Origin: Pseudisothecium myosuroides
Lineage: Eukaryota; Streptophyta; Bryopsida; Hypnales; Lembophyllaceae
Length of the DNA: 64,000 nucleotides
Reading direction: 5' to 3'
NCBI GenBank assembly: GCA_951799445.1
Contig: OX637295.1
Location: 15,066,001-15,130,000 of the forward strand
Both the position numbers and the translations under genes were made by a program. Under the pieces are notes generated by a model. The model was given only the letters and a program-made list of their open reading frames with translations. It did not search any database and had not been told where the DNA came from. Positions 22,265 to 33,526 of this stretch are shown one piece after another; positions within the stretch are counted from its first letter, which is position 1; every line of letters begins with the position of its first letter.

Positions 22265-22880
22265 GGGATGGAATTGACGAAAAGGCCAGCTGTTCAAAAT
22301 GGTAGACAGTCCACATATGTCAGTGACTTAGTTTGCTCACCAACAAATCGTGTGCTCACAGACAATACTTTTGCTCCTTTTCTTTCTTTCTTTCTTTTAA
22401 ACAACTCAGTTCTAGTGCATTTTCAATTGAATTTTTTTTTTTTTTTTTAAACAATTGGACAAATTCCATTGATAAGGAAGAAGTACATCGAACCAGGGAA
22501 GCAAGTTCCCCGCGGCAATTTTTTAAGCTTTTCAGACAACAAAAATCAGAAACTAACAACACAAATAACCAAGAGAAGCTCCCCCATCTTGGGTTGCTTC
22601 AGTTTCCAGGCGATAGTGAGGCCATTCCTTTCACCAAAGAAACGGGACTGGAGCCAGGTGTTATCAAAGCGCCTCAGGAATTCATCAACCTTCTTGGCCT
22701 TGAGCCCTGCAACCCGGACATGATCGGTGTGCATTTTCAATTGAATTTGTGTCTGCCCATGACTGGTGGGGAAATGTCCCTGATCAGATGGCTACTGAAT
22801 TTCTGTGTGTGTTTTTCTGGCGATTCGGTGCAAAATTGCACCAAATTTTATGGCCTGGCATCATGCCTATAGGAAAAAAA
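22265..22880 (-). pseudogene. Coding-like fragment, possibly from a retroelement
   Basis: On the minus strand, about 22546-22740 reads openly with KVDEFLRRFDNTWLQS followed by a FFGERNGLT segment. The copy B counterpart (52312-52825) has frame-breaking indels. A loosely similar pattern, FLRCFENTWLQT, appears on the plus strand near 35150-35190. No reverse transcriptase or other known domain can be named, so this is recorded only as a probable decayed coding relic. Confidence 0.25.
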
Positions 22881-22904
22881 ATGGTACTACGTACTAATGA
22901 GGTG

Positions 22905-23350
22905 GAAAATTGCCAGAAAACTTCAAATTAAAAAAAATCTTCGATGAAATCATCAAATTGTGGATGAAAACTAAATTATGGATATGTGATATGTGCTAAT
23001 CATCAAGAAAGTGCCCCCCATTGCAACAATATTGATGTTGTATAGCTTCAATGGTTATGCAGTATAGTATAGAAAGCTTATTGTTGCAATATTGCCTTAG
23101 TACTACAATAATATAGTTTCAATAATAGAGTGTATTATTATTGAAACTATATTATTGAAGTACTGAGCTAGTATTGCAACAATATGCTTCTAATACTATA
23201 TTGCGTAACCATTGAAACTATACTATATGGGTATTGTTGCAATGGGGGGGTCCCAATGTTATGATATTTTATATCAATATGTGTATGAATGTTGAAATTT
23301 GGAGCACGACTCACACTATAACATTCAATATCACCACTTTGGCACTTCAT
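22905..23350. mobile_element. Dispersed repeat copy carrying a foldback insertion
   Basis: It matches 19430-19630 and 50795-50975 on both sides (CCAGAAAACTTCAAATT at the left, GGAGCACGACTCACACTATAA at the right), with the foldback 23014-23250 in the middle. Copy B has no equivalent between 52830 and 53637, so either this was gained in copy A or lost in copy B. Confidence 0.55.
23014..23250. mobile_element. 237-bp foldback MITE with CCCCCATTGCAACAATA ends
   Basis: CCCCCCATTGCAACAATA at the left returns inverted at the right. The arms of about 113 bp pair over TATAGTATAG and CAATAATATAGTTTCAATA tracts, with the centre near 23132. No coding capacity. Confidence 0.82.
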
Positions 23351-23462
23351 TAAAAATGAAAAAACTAACTAACTGCTACTAATCATTCACAAATGAATGC
23401 CTTCTGTATTGATGTGCACACAACCAAAAATAAGGTAGAGGGACCCCTAACAAATAACTTAA

Positions 23463-24658
23463 CCCCTAAAGTTCCTTTACTATGTTTTCACCAAAAACAC
23501 TAAAGAACTACCATTTCTAGTACAAGTACCAAATTTTAGAAAGAAAAAAAAATATGAACACATGCAACCATAGGATCTTCTAGTATGCTAGTTTGAGAAG
23601 ATATCGAAAAAAATTCAGAAATTGTTCCTATGTAGATTGCAAGATATTAGTGTTTGAATTGGCAGAAGTCCTTTTATTGGCCCTGCAAAAAACAAAGCAA
23701 CTTCACTTCAATGACTTCACAAGGTCACATTTGTATAAAAAAATGTCCATGTTGGTGGTGCTTCTTTGGATTCATTCTTCAAGGCAAATTGGCTACATGC
23801 TTGAAAAATTCCAGATCATTTGAAGTTGATGTCACATTTAACTAATTTTGGACTATTCAATGAATTCTGCACTTAACATCCAAAAATCTCCGCATAGAAA
23901 GATAGGGAGATCTCCCGATGTTCACATATATCTCTTGATGTTTGTATAGATCTCTAAATGTTTTGTATTGATTTTCCAATGTTTGCATAGATTTCCCAAT
24001 ATTTTGGATTATCTCCTGATGACCATCTTCTTTTCTTCCCAATAACCAGTATTAATTATGGACTTTCAAAAATTCAAAAGTAATTAAATGTGACATATTG
24101 TATAACACATAGAAAGAAAATAGTAAGTAGAAAGAAATAGAGTGATTCAAAATACTAAATTGTTAAGAATTTAGTTATGGAAGTGAAAAATGCCAATTCC
24201 AATGGTTGTAATGTTCTAATATACAATCTACATCCTTTGATTTTATTTTTTTCAAAAAACATTGGAAATTGAATTCATAAATGACTTCAAAGTTTATTTT
24301 AGAGTAGAGAATCTATAAAAACTCCTCATAACTTTCATCTCATTGATCAAAATTCAATGATGTAAAGCTTTCCACGTATATTAGTATATATAAATCTAAG
24401 AATTAAATTTCAAATTTTTGTTTCTAAAAAAAGAGATTTTTTTAATCTACCCCAATTGCCCTCACAAGGAAAAAAACTACATATCATACAATAACTTTTT
24501 AACTATGTGGTCAAAAGTTGTAAAAATTGTTGGGCCTTAAAAAAAACCTTGTTCCCATGTTGTGTGAAAATTTCAAAGGAAAAAGATAAAAATTTCATTG
24601 GTAGTGAGTGGACCAAAGTTGCTATGTTGCCAAAAAATGCAACTTGGGCCTTTAGGGG
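23463..24658. mobile_element. TTAA-family element 6
   Basis: TTAA flanks it at 23459-23462 and 24659-24662. The ends are CCCCTAAAGTTCC and GGGCCTTTAGGGG. It pairs an R-type half with an L-type half, and about 210 bp of extra sequence at about 23846-24058 contains six degenerate repeats of about 21 bp built on GATCTCCCGATGTT. Its total length is 1196 bp. It lies at the junction between copies A and B. Confidence 0.82.
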
Positions 24659-24662
24659 TTAA

Positions 24663-25384
24663 GCATTTCAACGTATAGGATATGGGAAATTGCTTGAGAA
24701 ATTGAGCCCAATGTGTGCAAACATAAAGATGAAGATGAATGCAAAAAAAAGGAATTATTTCCAAGAATGAATATTTTATTCAATGTAAATGTGAATTTTT
24801 CATCTAGATCCATCTTGATTTTATAGCTTCATCCAAACGGTTAGCTTTAGAATCAATAATAGGTACCTGTACCTTATCTAGAAATATCACATTAATTTGT
24901 CACTCAATCTCTAGTTGGATCAAGGCCCATTAGAACTTTGGGACTTCAGTTGATTGAAATGGTGTACATAACCTTGAAGAATATGGAAATTCTAAGAGGT
25001 AACATAACATTCAATAGCAATAAGCTATATTGCCCTCCCTCCAACAGAACGATGTGGAATACTCCACATCCATCAATAACCAAAAGGACACATGTAAAAA
25101 AGTATCAAAGAATTGAATAGCAATCAACCATTTCACATTTGCACACTAAAACAAGTTCTAATACTTTAAAATAAAACATTAAAAAAATCAACATTCAGTT
25201 CATTGAAAACAACAAATTGAGCAAGTAAATTACATTGCTTCAAAAGCCATTTATGTTTTTGTATTCAAACACAGTGATGGACGATGTATTTCATTATAAA
25301 ATCAGTATCTCCACCCTTCATTCCCACACATGAAACAATCCCTTGATTTTGCCATCAAAACTTTTCTTAATTGCAAAAGGACAT
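24663..25384. other. Junction sequence between duplicated copies
   Basis: AT-rich single-copy-looking sequence with no recognised gene or element. The duplication breakpoint probably lies here or in the neighbouring element 6, but it is blurred by divergence. Confidence 0.5.
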
Positions 25385-25547
25385 TGATATTTGATTCAAT
25401 GAGTTCTTTGGATTTTTGGCAAAACATTCTTTAAATCTACAAACATTTATTTCTAGATTTGTTTATTTGGTCCTAGAATTAGAAGGAAAATAAATAGAGC
25501 ACACCATAATAGTCTTGCCACATTCTTGGTACTAAAGCTTAGTTTAA

Positions 25548-26316
25548 CCCCTAATGACCCAAGAATTAGGGGGGGGGGGTACTTTCAAAATGGCCAAATT
25601 TGCCAAGAACTTGAGCAATGTTTTGGTCATTTTTTCTTGAAATTGGAGAAATTGTAATCATAGTTTCTTGAAGTTCAAATTAAGAGTGAGCACCTCAAAA
25701 GTGTTCAGATTATTTGACTACACAACTTTGGAGATATTAAAATTTGAAGTTTTATTTGGGTCAGTGGAAATACAGGGCAAAGCACTTTGAAAGGAGCATG
25801 TCTTTGTGAGAATATTTTGAAATGATGCCCTTTTGTGCTTAGTGAAAGATAAGAGAGTTGAAAATGTGTATGTAAAATTACACAACATTCCAAGCATTCA
25901 GTTTTCAATTCATAGTAGAGCTTGCAATGCACGTGGTCACTAAAATGAGAGTAGTGTTTGTAAGAGAAAAAAAATGGGACACTTGTCTTTTCTTTGAACT
26001 CCTTGGATCTATCCTTTTCAAGGTGGATCTGACATTTTTTGATGTGGGGAAGAATCACATTGGTTGGATGACTTTTTAGTCCATGCCCAAACCCCCAACC
26101 CCCAAAATGAGCTTGAACTATATTAATTCATTTAACTTTGAAAAATTCCACAAGGCGGAGTTTAACTTGGAATTCAATGGAACTACCACCATCGAATTTA
26201 TAACTCAATCCATTTCCTGGATGTAATTTATATTTGAAAAAAACTCAAAATTTGATATCAAGAAGCTCAAAACAGAGGGGCAACAACTCAAAAATGGTTG
26301 CTTGGGTCATTAGGGG
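25548..26316. mobile_element. TTAA-family element 7, divergent subfamily
   Basis: The left flank is TTAA (25544-25547) and the right flank TTAG (26317-26320). The ends CCCCTAATGACCCAAG and CTTGGGTCATTAGGGG are perfect 16-bp inverted repeats, distinct from the CCTAAAGG consensus. The matching place in copy A near 153-156 keeps an unoccupied TTAA. Its 769 bp have no transposase ORF. Confidence 0.75.
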
Positions 26317-26589
26317 TTAGTTTTCTATCAATGATGTGTGAATGAAATTCGTAGATGAGGACTGAGGAGAGGAAAAGGCAATCTCTCTCTAAAGGCAACT
26401 AATGTTATAAAATAAACATTTTAAGGTAGAATATTGCAAAAATGAGTTTAGCCCATTTGAAAGCCTATGGATGCATCTAATTGCACTTCTTATCATCTAT
26501 GCCTACAATGGAAAATGTAATAAAATAAGGTATGAATATGAATATGTGTAAACATATATCATAAAAAAATTCTAGCGGAATCCTAAAGT

Positions 26590-27340
26590 CCCAAGGCCTT
26601 TTTTTTAATCAAAAAATGTTCAAAATTGCCTTTATTAGTGCAAAGAGCAAAATAATTAAAAATAATTTTTTTTTTGCATCTTAAAACTTAGGATCTTGTA
26701 TTAGACTAGTGTAAAATGTGTAGAAAATAATCTAGGCACTTGAGTGCATAGATTGTAAGTTAAATGCATGGTAATTTCAAAGTGAAGAAATTATGTTTTT
26801 TGGCAAATTGGTTCATGAGACTTTGGCTCCTCTTTACTTAAAAAAATTCCCTATAGATTTTGAATTAAAGAAAAATTATCATGAAGAATGGAATTGAAAA
26901 TATAGAAAAAATAAAAGCTTAAAAAATAATGTGATTTCCATTCTCTAAAAAATTGTTAAGTAGAAGAAGGTTTATAATAGAAGAAAAAACTAAATCATTA
27001 CTAGCTTTATGGTGGAATTAAAATACACAAATTCCAAGGGTGAGATTGTTTTAATAATTAAAGTGAATAGTGTGGAACTTTTTGTTTTGAAAAAACGTGA
27101 AAATTGAACTAAAAAAAGAATCCAATACATTATGTTTTCAAAAAGATGCTCAAATTGTCTGCAAAACAAGGAGGTCTATAACTTTTACATCACAAATCCA
27201 AATGGGAAGAATCAAAGCTTTCCACATAGACAAAAATACAATCTATAAGAAAAAATTTACAAAATTTTGGTTTCAAACTTTTGTAGATTTTTTCTTGCTC
27301 AAATGCCCGCAAAGTTTATTTATAGGTTTAGTGTGGTACC
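26590..27340. mobile_element. Degraded TTAA-family element
   Basis: It begins with TCCTAAAGTCCCAAGGCC, a decayed G-type end, and follows the internal order of 47446-48380 (GATCTTGTATTAGACTAGT, then an AAAAATTGTTAAGTAGAAG stretch, then AATCCAAATGGGAAGAATC). The right end is lost at about 27340, where a GGGTGATTGCAAGAAACAC end begins. No intact TTAA flank remains. Confidence 0.6.
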
Positions 27341-27341
27341 C

Positions 27342-27390
27342 TAGGGTGATTGCAAGAAACACTTATACTATTTTGCATCACTTGTCTTGT
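27342..27390. mobile_element. Solo end of the GCAAGAAACAC family
   Basis: GGGTGATTGCAAGAAACAC followed by TTATACTATTTTGC matches the family end. No partner end was found nearby. Confidence 0.55.
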
Positions 27391-27515
27391 GCCATTGAAG
27401 TGTTTTCAAGTACAATTTAGGGAGTAATGATTTAATGTAGGAAAAGTTCATAGTGGGTATGGATATGATCATTTAAAACTTATATCCAATTTCATTTTTA
27501 TTTTCTAAAACTAAT

Positions 27516-28165
27516 TCGATAGGAAACATTGATTTTCAAAAATATGTAACACTTGTAGTTGTAGGATTTAGGAGTACTATTGAGTACCTTCTTGTTAAAG
27601 AATTTAAAACAGAAATTTGGAAAAGACGTTTTTTCTAATAAAATTGCAAATATTGTAAAAATAATTGTAAAAATAATTAATTGTATTTAGCGTAGGCAGT
27701 TACTGCCTCTTTTGAGGTGATAGCCTCTTTTTGATAGGAAACATTGATTTTCAAAAATATGTAACACTTGTAGTTGTAGGGTTTGGAAGTACTATTGAGT
27801 ACCTTCTTGTTAAAGAATTTAAAACAGAAATTTGGAAAAGACGTTTTTTCTAATAAAATTGCAGATATTGTAAAAATAATTTCCAAAAATAAATAATTGT
27901 ACTTACCGTAGGCAGTTACTGCCTCTTTTGAGGTGATAGCCTCTTTTTGATAGGAAACATTGATTTTCAAAAATATGTAACACTTGTAGTTGTAGGGTTT
28001 GGAAGTACTATTGAGTACCTTCTTGTTAAAGAATTTAAAACTAAAATTTGGAAAAGATGTTTTTTCTAATAAAATTGCAGATATTGTAAAAATAATTTCC
28101 AAAAATAAATAATTGTACTTAGCGTAGGCAGTTACTGCCTCTTTTGAGGTGATAGCCTCTTTTGA
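27516..28165. repeat. 216-bp tandem repeat, three units
   Basis: Units begin at 27516, 27733 and 27949 with GATAGGAAACATTGATTTTC and differ by only a few substitutions. Each ends with a short sub-repeat of TTTGAGGTGATAGCCTC. The period is a multiple of three, so a 169-codon minus-strand frame (27677-28186) stays open with a 72-residue periodicity. The composition (lysine, phenylalanine, isoleucine from AT-rich codons) makes a real protein unlikely. Confidence 0.88.
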
Positions 28166-28329
28166 GGTGATAGTGTAAAACAACATACAAAACCAATAGA
28201 AGGGTAGTCATGGACTAATTCCTGCACACATGGCACACTCAATGGACAAAAATCATTTAAATTTACAACATTGCATTGTAGCTCTTTTACACATATTACT
28301 CAAAACACGAGAAGTGTTTCAGCACTTGC

Positions 28330-28530
28330 ATTATTTACCTACAATAACAAACTATTCATAATGTCTCGATTACCATAAGTTGCTGGAATATATATGAGGA
28401 CAGCTGCAATTTCTACGCCATCTTCACCCATGGTCTCATACAATTGCACCTGACATTTAGGAGCATCTTCACTTTCATCGAGGACAATCACATCATCTAA
28501 TTGCTAGCGTGATTCACCTACAATAGTACC
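28330..28530 (-). pseudogene. Exon-like fragment of an unidentified gene
   Basis: On the minus strand the frame reads QLDDVIVLDESEDAP, then CQVQLYETMGEDGVEIAAV and LIYIPATYGNRD, ending at a stop near 28333. Its even codon use and acidic surface-like sequence look like real protein, unlike the AT-rich surroundings. One in-frame TAG precedes the segment. I cannot assign a family. It may be a captured or decayed gene piece. Confidence 0.35.
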
Positions 28531-28749
28531 TACAAGGAAGAAATGTGTAACATAAAGAACAAGTGCGCCTTTCTTATTTCCAATTCATAAAACAGAAAGT
28601 TCTTGGACGGGCGCATTATTAGGTAGGACATTCCTAATAATCCAAGTTTCTAACATCTCTCTCACATGCATGCAGATTATATTCAAACTTCGTGAAAGAG
28701 TTTTGAAATCTTTCTGTAGGAGCACCATTTCTCTATGTTGATTATACCG

Positions 28750-29400
28750 TGAAATCATGTAATGAAGTTAGCATGCCCAATAATGAATTCCAACAATAAT
28801 TCAAAACTTCAAACCTTCAATATAATTTTGTAAATGCAAATAATCATGAAAAACTGCAAAACTCACAAATTCACCGCAACAGTTCAAAGCGGTACAAATC
28901 ACAGAAGTCAAGCAATAATTCAAAACTTCAAGCCTAAAGTATAATCTCGTAAATGAAAATAATCATGAGGAACTGCAAAACTCACAAATTCACCACAACA
29001 ATTTAAAGCAGTCCAAATCATAGAGAACTTGAGGTCATTTCAATTTGAGCATCCTTCGAAAGCATCATGTGAGAGAGAGCGCATAGATTATACTCTGCAA
29101 TCATGTAACGAAGTTAGCATACCCAATAATGAAATCCAACAATAATTCAAAACTTCAAGCCTTCAGTATAATTTTGTAAACACAAATAATCATGAAAAAA
29201 ATGCAAAACTCATAAATTCACCGCAACAATTCAAAGTGGTCCAAATCACGGAAGTCAAGCAATAATTCAAAACTTCAAGCCTCAAGTATAATCTTGTAAA
29301 CGCAAATAATCATGAAGAACTGCAAAACTTACAAATTCACCGCAACAATTCAAAACGGTCCAAATCACGGAGAACTTGAGGTCCTTTTTATTTTGAGCAT
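28750..29400. repeat. Higher-order tandem repeat (121-bp monomers in 346-bp dimers)
   Basis: Monomers starting CAATAATTCAAAACTTCAA occur at about 28793, 28914, 29141 and 29262. They form two pairs, and the pair plus a spacer containing AAGTTAGCATNCCCAATAAT repeats at a spacing of about 346 bp. Confidence 0.82.
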
Positions 29401-29514
29401 CCTTCATTGACAATTTTTTTATTTCACATCGCATGGGGGTGAAGGAGGGTCCAAGGCGGAGTTGCCTGTCTCTCTTCAAGAGATAGTGAGTTTCTTTTAT
29501 CATACATTTTCAAA

Positions 29515-29850
29515 CATGCAAAAAAAATATTTTGATGTTTTTTTGGTGAATGACAATCTTCATAGAGTTGTTAGAAATGACCAATTCCTATTTTCCTAAT
29601 TTTGAAAAATTATAACGTCAAAACACCTATTTTCTTGAGATTTTGAACTTTTTCAATTCTCTTACTTAGAGAATTATTCTATATTTGATCTTCCTAAGAT
29701 ACAATCTTCTTGAAGCTCTAATCATTAGCTAAACCTTTTAGATTTTTGAAAAAATGATTTTGCAATTTTAAAATACTCACAAAAAAATCATGAATACTAA
29801 ACAAAACGCAACAAATAGTACAAGTGTTTCTTGCAATCACCCTCCGGAGT
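29515..29850. mobile_element. Truncated GCAAGAAACAC-family element in copy B
   Basis: It ends with TGTTTCTTGCAATCACC at 29826-29842. The interior resembles the reverse complement of 48660-48800 (the TTTTTTTGGTGAATGAC and TTAGAAATGACCAATT blocks). The left end is lost. Copy A keeps only the last 107 bp (246-352). Confidence 0.6.
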
Positions 29851-30511
29851 ATAATTTTTGCTCCCGAGTTTCAATTGAAATAAGAATTATATTTCTAGAA
29901 AGTCCATAAGCTTCACTACCTTGGAAGGATTAAGATCCTCTAGTTATAATTGTCATTTTTTACATTAAAAGATCTTGACGTAAAAGTTTGTTTAATTGAT
30001 TTTAGGGTTCCAAAAGCAAAAAAAATATTATTTTTTTCATACCAGCATATTTAGGGCAAAATATTTATTCCAACTATTTAAAAAAAAATACTTTATTCCA
30101 TTGACCCTCAAATAGTGTTGTTGAATAGCAAGTTTGACATAATTTTTTTTAACTCATCAAAATTGCCCAACAACATCATTTGGTAGGTCTACATCCAAGA
30201 TAAGTAGAAGTGAAAAATCAATTTGAGAAGGCAACATGCCTACACTCATTGCTAGTTATTTATAATAAGACAGTGGAGCCTAATTTTGACTTTGGAGAGT
30301 GCTATTAAATTGCCACATTTAGATTCTTGCATTAATTGTAAATTTGGCTTTCAATTTGCGAGCCTAGGCTTAATTTTAAGTTAAACTACAATCAACACTT
30401 TGAAGAGCATCTATATATAATTTGTACATATGGTGTCCTGAAATTATAAGGTATAAAAATTTGAAATCTTCTTTTAACTGTGACCCCATATTCAATTAAA
30501 TCAAAGACAAT
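29851..30511. other. AT-rich noncoding, duplicated
   Basis: This is the counterpart of 353-1024. Nothing else was recognised. Confidence 0.55.
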
Positions 30512-30515
30512 TTAA

Positions 30516-31368
30516 CCCCAAAAGAACCAAGTTGTGTGTTTTTGGCAACATTGATTTTTTAGGCAGTTCATTACAAATGGATTTTTTTTTCTTTGAATTT
30601 TCACACAACAAGGAGACGAGGAGTAGCTTTAAGGCCCAATAATTTTCATAACTTTTGATTACGTGGTTAAGAAGTTATTGCATGATATGTTGTTTGTTTT
30701 TTGACTTGGGCAATTTGAAAAGATTAGAAAAAATCATTTTTTATTTAAACAGAAAAATCCAAATTGTTTTTTGGATTTACATCTACGTGGAAAGCTTTGA
30801 ATCATTCTATTTTGATTAATGAGTTGAAAGTTATGAAGAATTTTAGTTTACTAGCAGTTATGGATTCTCTATTCTAAAATAAACTTCGAAACCATTGGAA
30901 TTGGCATATTTTGAATTCTATGACAAAATTCTTAACAATTTAGTATTTTGAATCATTCTCTATTGCTTTCTATTTACTATTTTTTCCTATATGTTGTACA
31001 ATTCCAAACATTCTGAAAATTTTCAAGCATGTTGCCAACTTGCCAACTTGCCTTGAAGAATGAATCCAAAGAAGCACCACCAACGTGGACATTTTTTCAT
31101 ACAAATGTGACCTTATGAAGTACAGTTGCTCTGTTTTTTGTAGGGCCAAAATAAGGACTTCTGTCATTTCAAACCCTAATATTTTGCAATTATCTACATA
31201 GTGGAAATTTCTGAAACTTTTTCCACATCTTCTCAAACTAGCGTACAATAAGATCCTATGGTTGTATACGTTCAAAAAGGTATTTTTTTCTAGAGTTTGG
31301 TACTTATACTAGTCGAATGGTAGTTTTGGAGCATTTTTGGTGAAAAGATATTCAAGAAACTTTAGGGG
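30516..31368. mobile_element. TTAA-family element 1, copy B
   Basis: TTAA flanks it at 30512-30515 and 31369-31372. The ends are CCCCAAAAGAACCAAG and GAAACTTTAGGGG. It is the same insertion as 1029-1955 but 74 bp shorter through internal deletions, including a stretch near 30890 that is present in copy A. Confidence 0.8.
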
Positions 31369-31833
31369 TTAATGATAGGAATCATGTTCAATTGATTCAA
31401 ATAATTGCATCATTTTAGGTATAAAGTAGTAACACCTTGAAGTGACAACTAAAACTAACTCCTATTTTTTTGCCTCATAGAATAGCAATTTGCATAGAAA
31501 AACACCAACACCTACATAGAACTTGACTAGATTTGTAAAGTGTCTATGAATGTGTGCTTAAATTCATGAATTACACTCTATTGCTTTGATCAAGATTCCA
31601 AATGTATTGTTTCCTCCCAAATTTATGATCCATTGTATGTGCCTAGAGCGTGTTGCTTTTGAAAATTTATAACATCAATATTTTTCAAGTAGCATATAAT
31701 TTAGGTTGCACTTGCAACGTCTTTTTACTATAATTTGCTAATTTGTTTGGAAAAAAATCTCCTTATGTGGCCACACACAAGACATTGAAACTCCTACATT
31801 ATTGCTTTAAGGTGATGTTACCTTAATCCCTTA

Positions 31834-32232
31834 TAGGAGGCAACCCATTCCTAATCACCCTTCCATTGGCTTGCTATATAGACTATTCTCTTTTTGTGAA
31901 AGAGGTGAAGAATAGTGATTAATTATGGCGTGGTTCACGAGGCAATTGTAGTGCATTTTGATTGGCTACAAGACTCTCAATATTACAACCACCCCTTGGC
32001 CGATTTTCTTTTCAGCCCGTGATCGGAAATAGCAAGCCCTATATCACTGGTATGGGAGGAATAGAATCTTCAACTAAAAAATTCATAGTAATTATGTTTT
32101 GAGAAATGAAAATCTAGAAAATTATTGAAACTTCCAAACTCTACTTTTGCACACGAGAAAATTTCCCTTGTGAAGAAACCTGCCTTGCAGATGGTCTAAT
32201 CAGCTTAAGTGATCAGAAATGGGTTGCCTCCT
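31834..32232. mobile_element. 399-bp MITE with GGAGGCAA-type ends, copy B
   Basis: TAGGAGGCAACCCATTCC at the left is mirrored by GGGTTGCCTCC at the right. It has the same length as its partner 2423-2821. Confidence 0.65.
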
Positions 32233-32235
32233 TTA

Positions 32236-33359
32236 GAGCGTCTCTACCAGTTCTCCACAAATCCGACTCGCTATTGTTGGTTTGGAGTGTGTCAGACACC
32301 CAAGCGGGATCGGCATTGTTGGAGAGACCCACCACACCCGCCATTTGAATACGACATGTCAGGTTTCTTCAATTCTTGCGCTTGTCGGAATTAACGCTGG
32401 TCAGGTACCAGGCACCGGGCACCGAGCTGTTGTGAGGTCAAAAATTCCTGACAAGCACAGGCCCTGTTCGGAAAATGGAGGCGCAAACTGGGAGCTTTCT
32501 TGTATTTGAATTGAGATCAAAATAAAAACTAAAAAGTGTGTTGAGGTGTGTTGAGGTCCACTTCAACGCACTTCAACACACTTTTATGTTTTAACGGAAT
32601 TCAAATCAAAAGTAATCAAAATAGTATTTTCTTTTCAAATATGAATTCCAATAAATATGAAACTTGAAACATTTAAATATAATGAATTCATATTGGAAAA
32701 GAATACTATTTTGGTTCAGGGATTTTAAATCCAAACAAACTTACTCTATTCTCATATTGTTTCCACAATCTTGGTCAATTGATGAGTCCTAATTTCCAAT
32801 TGAAAGTTTAAGTTGATTCTTGGTCAATTGATAAGTCCATGAAAAAACTAAAAAGAGTTTAAACCTCTTCTTGGTCCCAAAATGGAACCAAGAAAAGAAA
32901 TTCAAATCTCTTCTTGGTCTCAAAATGGAACCAAGAACAAAAAAATCTTAAGTTTAAATCTCTTCGTGGACAATTGATGAGTCCTAATTTTAAATTGTAA
33001 GTTTAATTGTCTTCTTGATGAATTGGTGAGGCCTCAACAAAAATTTAAGTGTAAATTTCATCCTGGTCTCAAAATGGAAAAAACACTTGCTGCGCCTCGC
33101 TTGATGGGCAGTTGTTCCTCCTGCCCGAACTGCGCCCCCACGCGGCGTCATTGGAATACGTGCTGTGACTTGGTCTTCTTGTTAGTGCCGTGCCTGGAGT
33201 CAAATGTGCGAGGGACGGGAGCTTCAAGTATGGTGACAAAAACTTTCAGTGACCGGTGTTGAAAACAATGATAGGTTGCAATTGATGGGTCCTTGTTTTG
33301 CTTAAGGGCACGGGAAACCCTTTGAAGGGAACGTTTAGAGTGAACCGGTGGAGATGCCC
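32236..33359. mobile_element. PIF/Harbinger-like element with TTA target duplication (copy B only)
   Basis: TTA flanks it at 32233-32235 and 33360-33362. The ends GAGCGTCTCTACCAGTT and, inverted, GGGCATCTCCACCGGTT match the GGGCATCTCCA-type ends common in plant PIF/Harbinger MITEs. The interior includes an inverted GTGTTGAGGTGTGTTGAGG / CACTTCAACACAC hairpin near 32540-32585 and repeated TCTTGGTC stretches. No transposase ORF is present in its 1124 bp. It occupies the same site that carries TTAA element 2 in copy A. Confidence 0.75.
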
Positions 33360-33526
33360 TTAACATCAAACAAATTGGCCCATTGTTTTTGATGCAATAC
33401 AATATTTCTTGCATCCCACTATTGTCAGCCTTAATGAAAAAGGACTTTGTGTTGCCAGGTGCTGCAATACAAAATTGTGGATACTGAAATAGTAAGAAAT
33501 AGGTGGAAATTTGTTGTATTCCAATA

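Larger units (their letters stand above)
1..23450 (+). repeat. Segmental duplication, copy A (left edge outside the window)
   Basis: This segment is collinear and in the same orientation with 25385-53725. Anchors I aligned by eye are 95-245 with 25480-26410, 246-2820 with 29719-32232, 4043-7942 with 33363-39894, 9250-14530 with 40040-46750, 17059-20298 with 46750-51999, and 22133-22800 with 52162-52830. Copy A starts inside the homology, so the true left edge lies upstream. Noncoding parts differ by roughly 10 to 15 percent by eye, while the stretch around the bHLH gene is much closer. Insertions private to this copy are listed separately. Confidence 0.9.

Noticed and set aside
27677..28186. 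169-codon repetitive protein
   Set aside because: It is a translation of a 216-bp tandem repeat in AT-rich DNA, with no start context or domain.
28750..29400. CRISPR-like direct repeats
   Set aside because: Repeats are 121 bp, degenerate and adjacent, without short unique spacers, and the DNA is eukaryotic.
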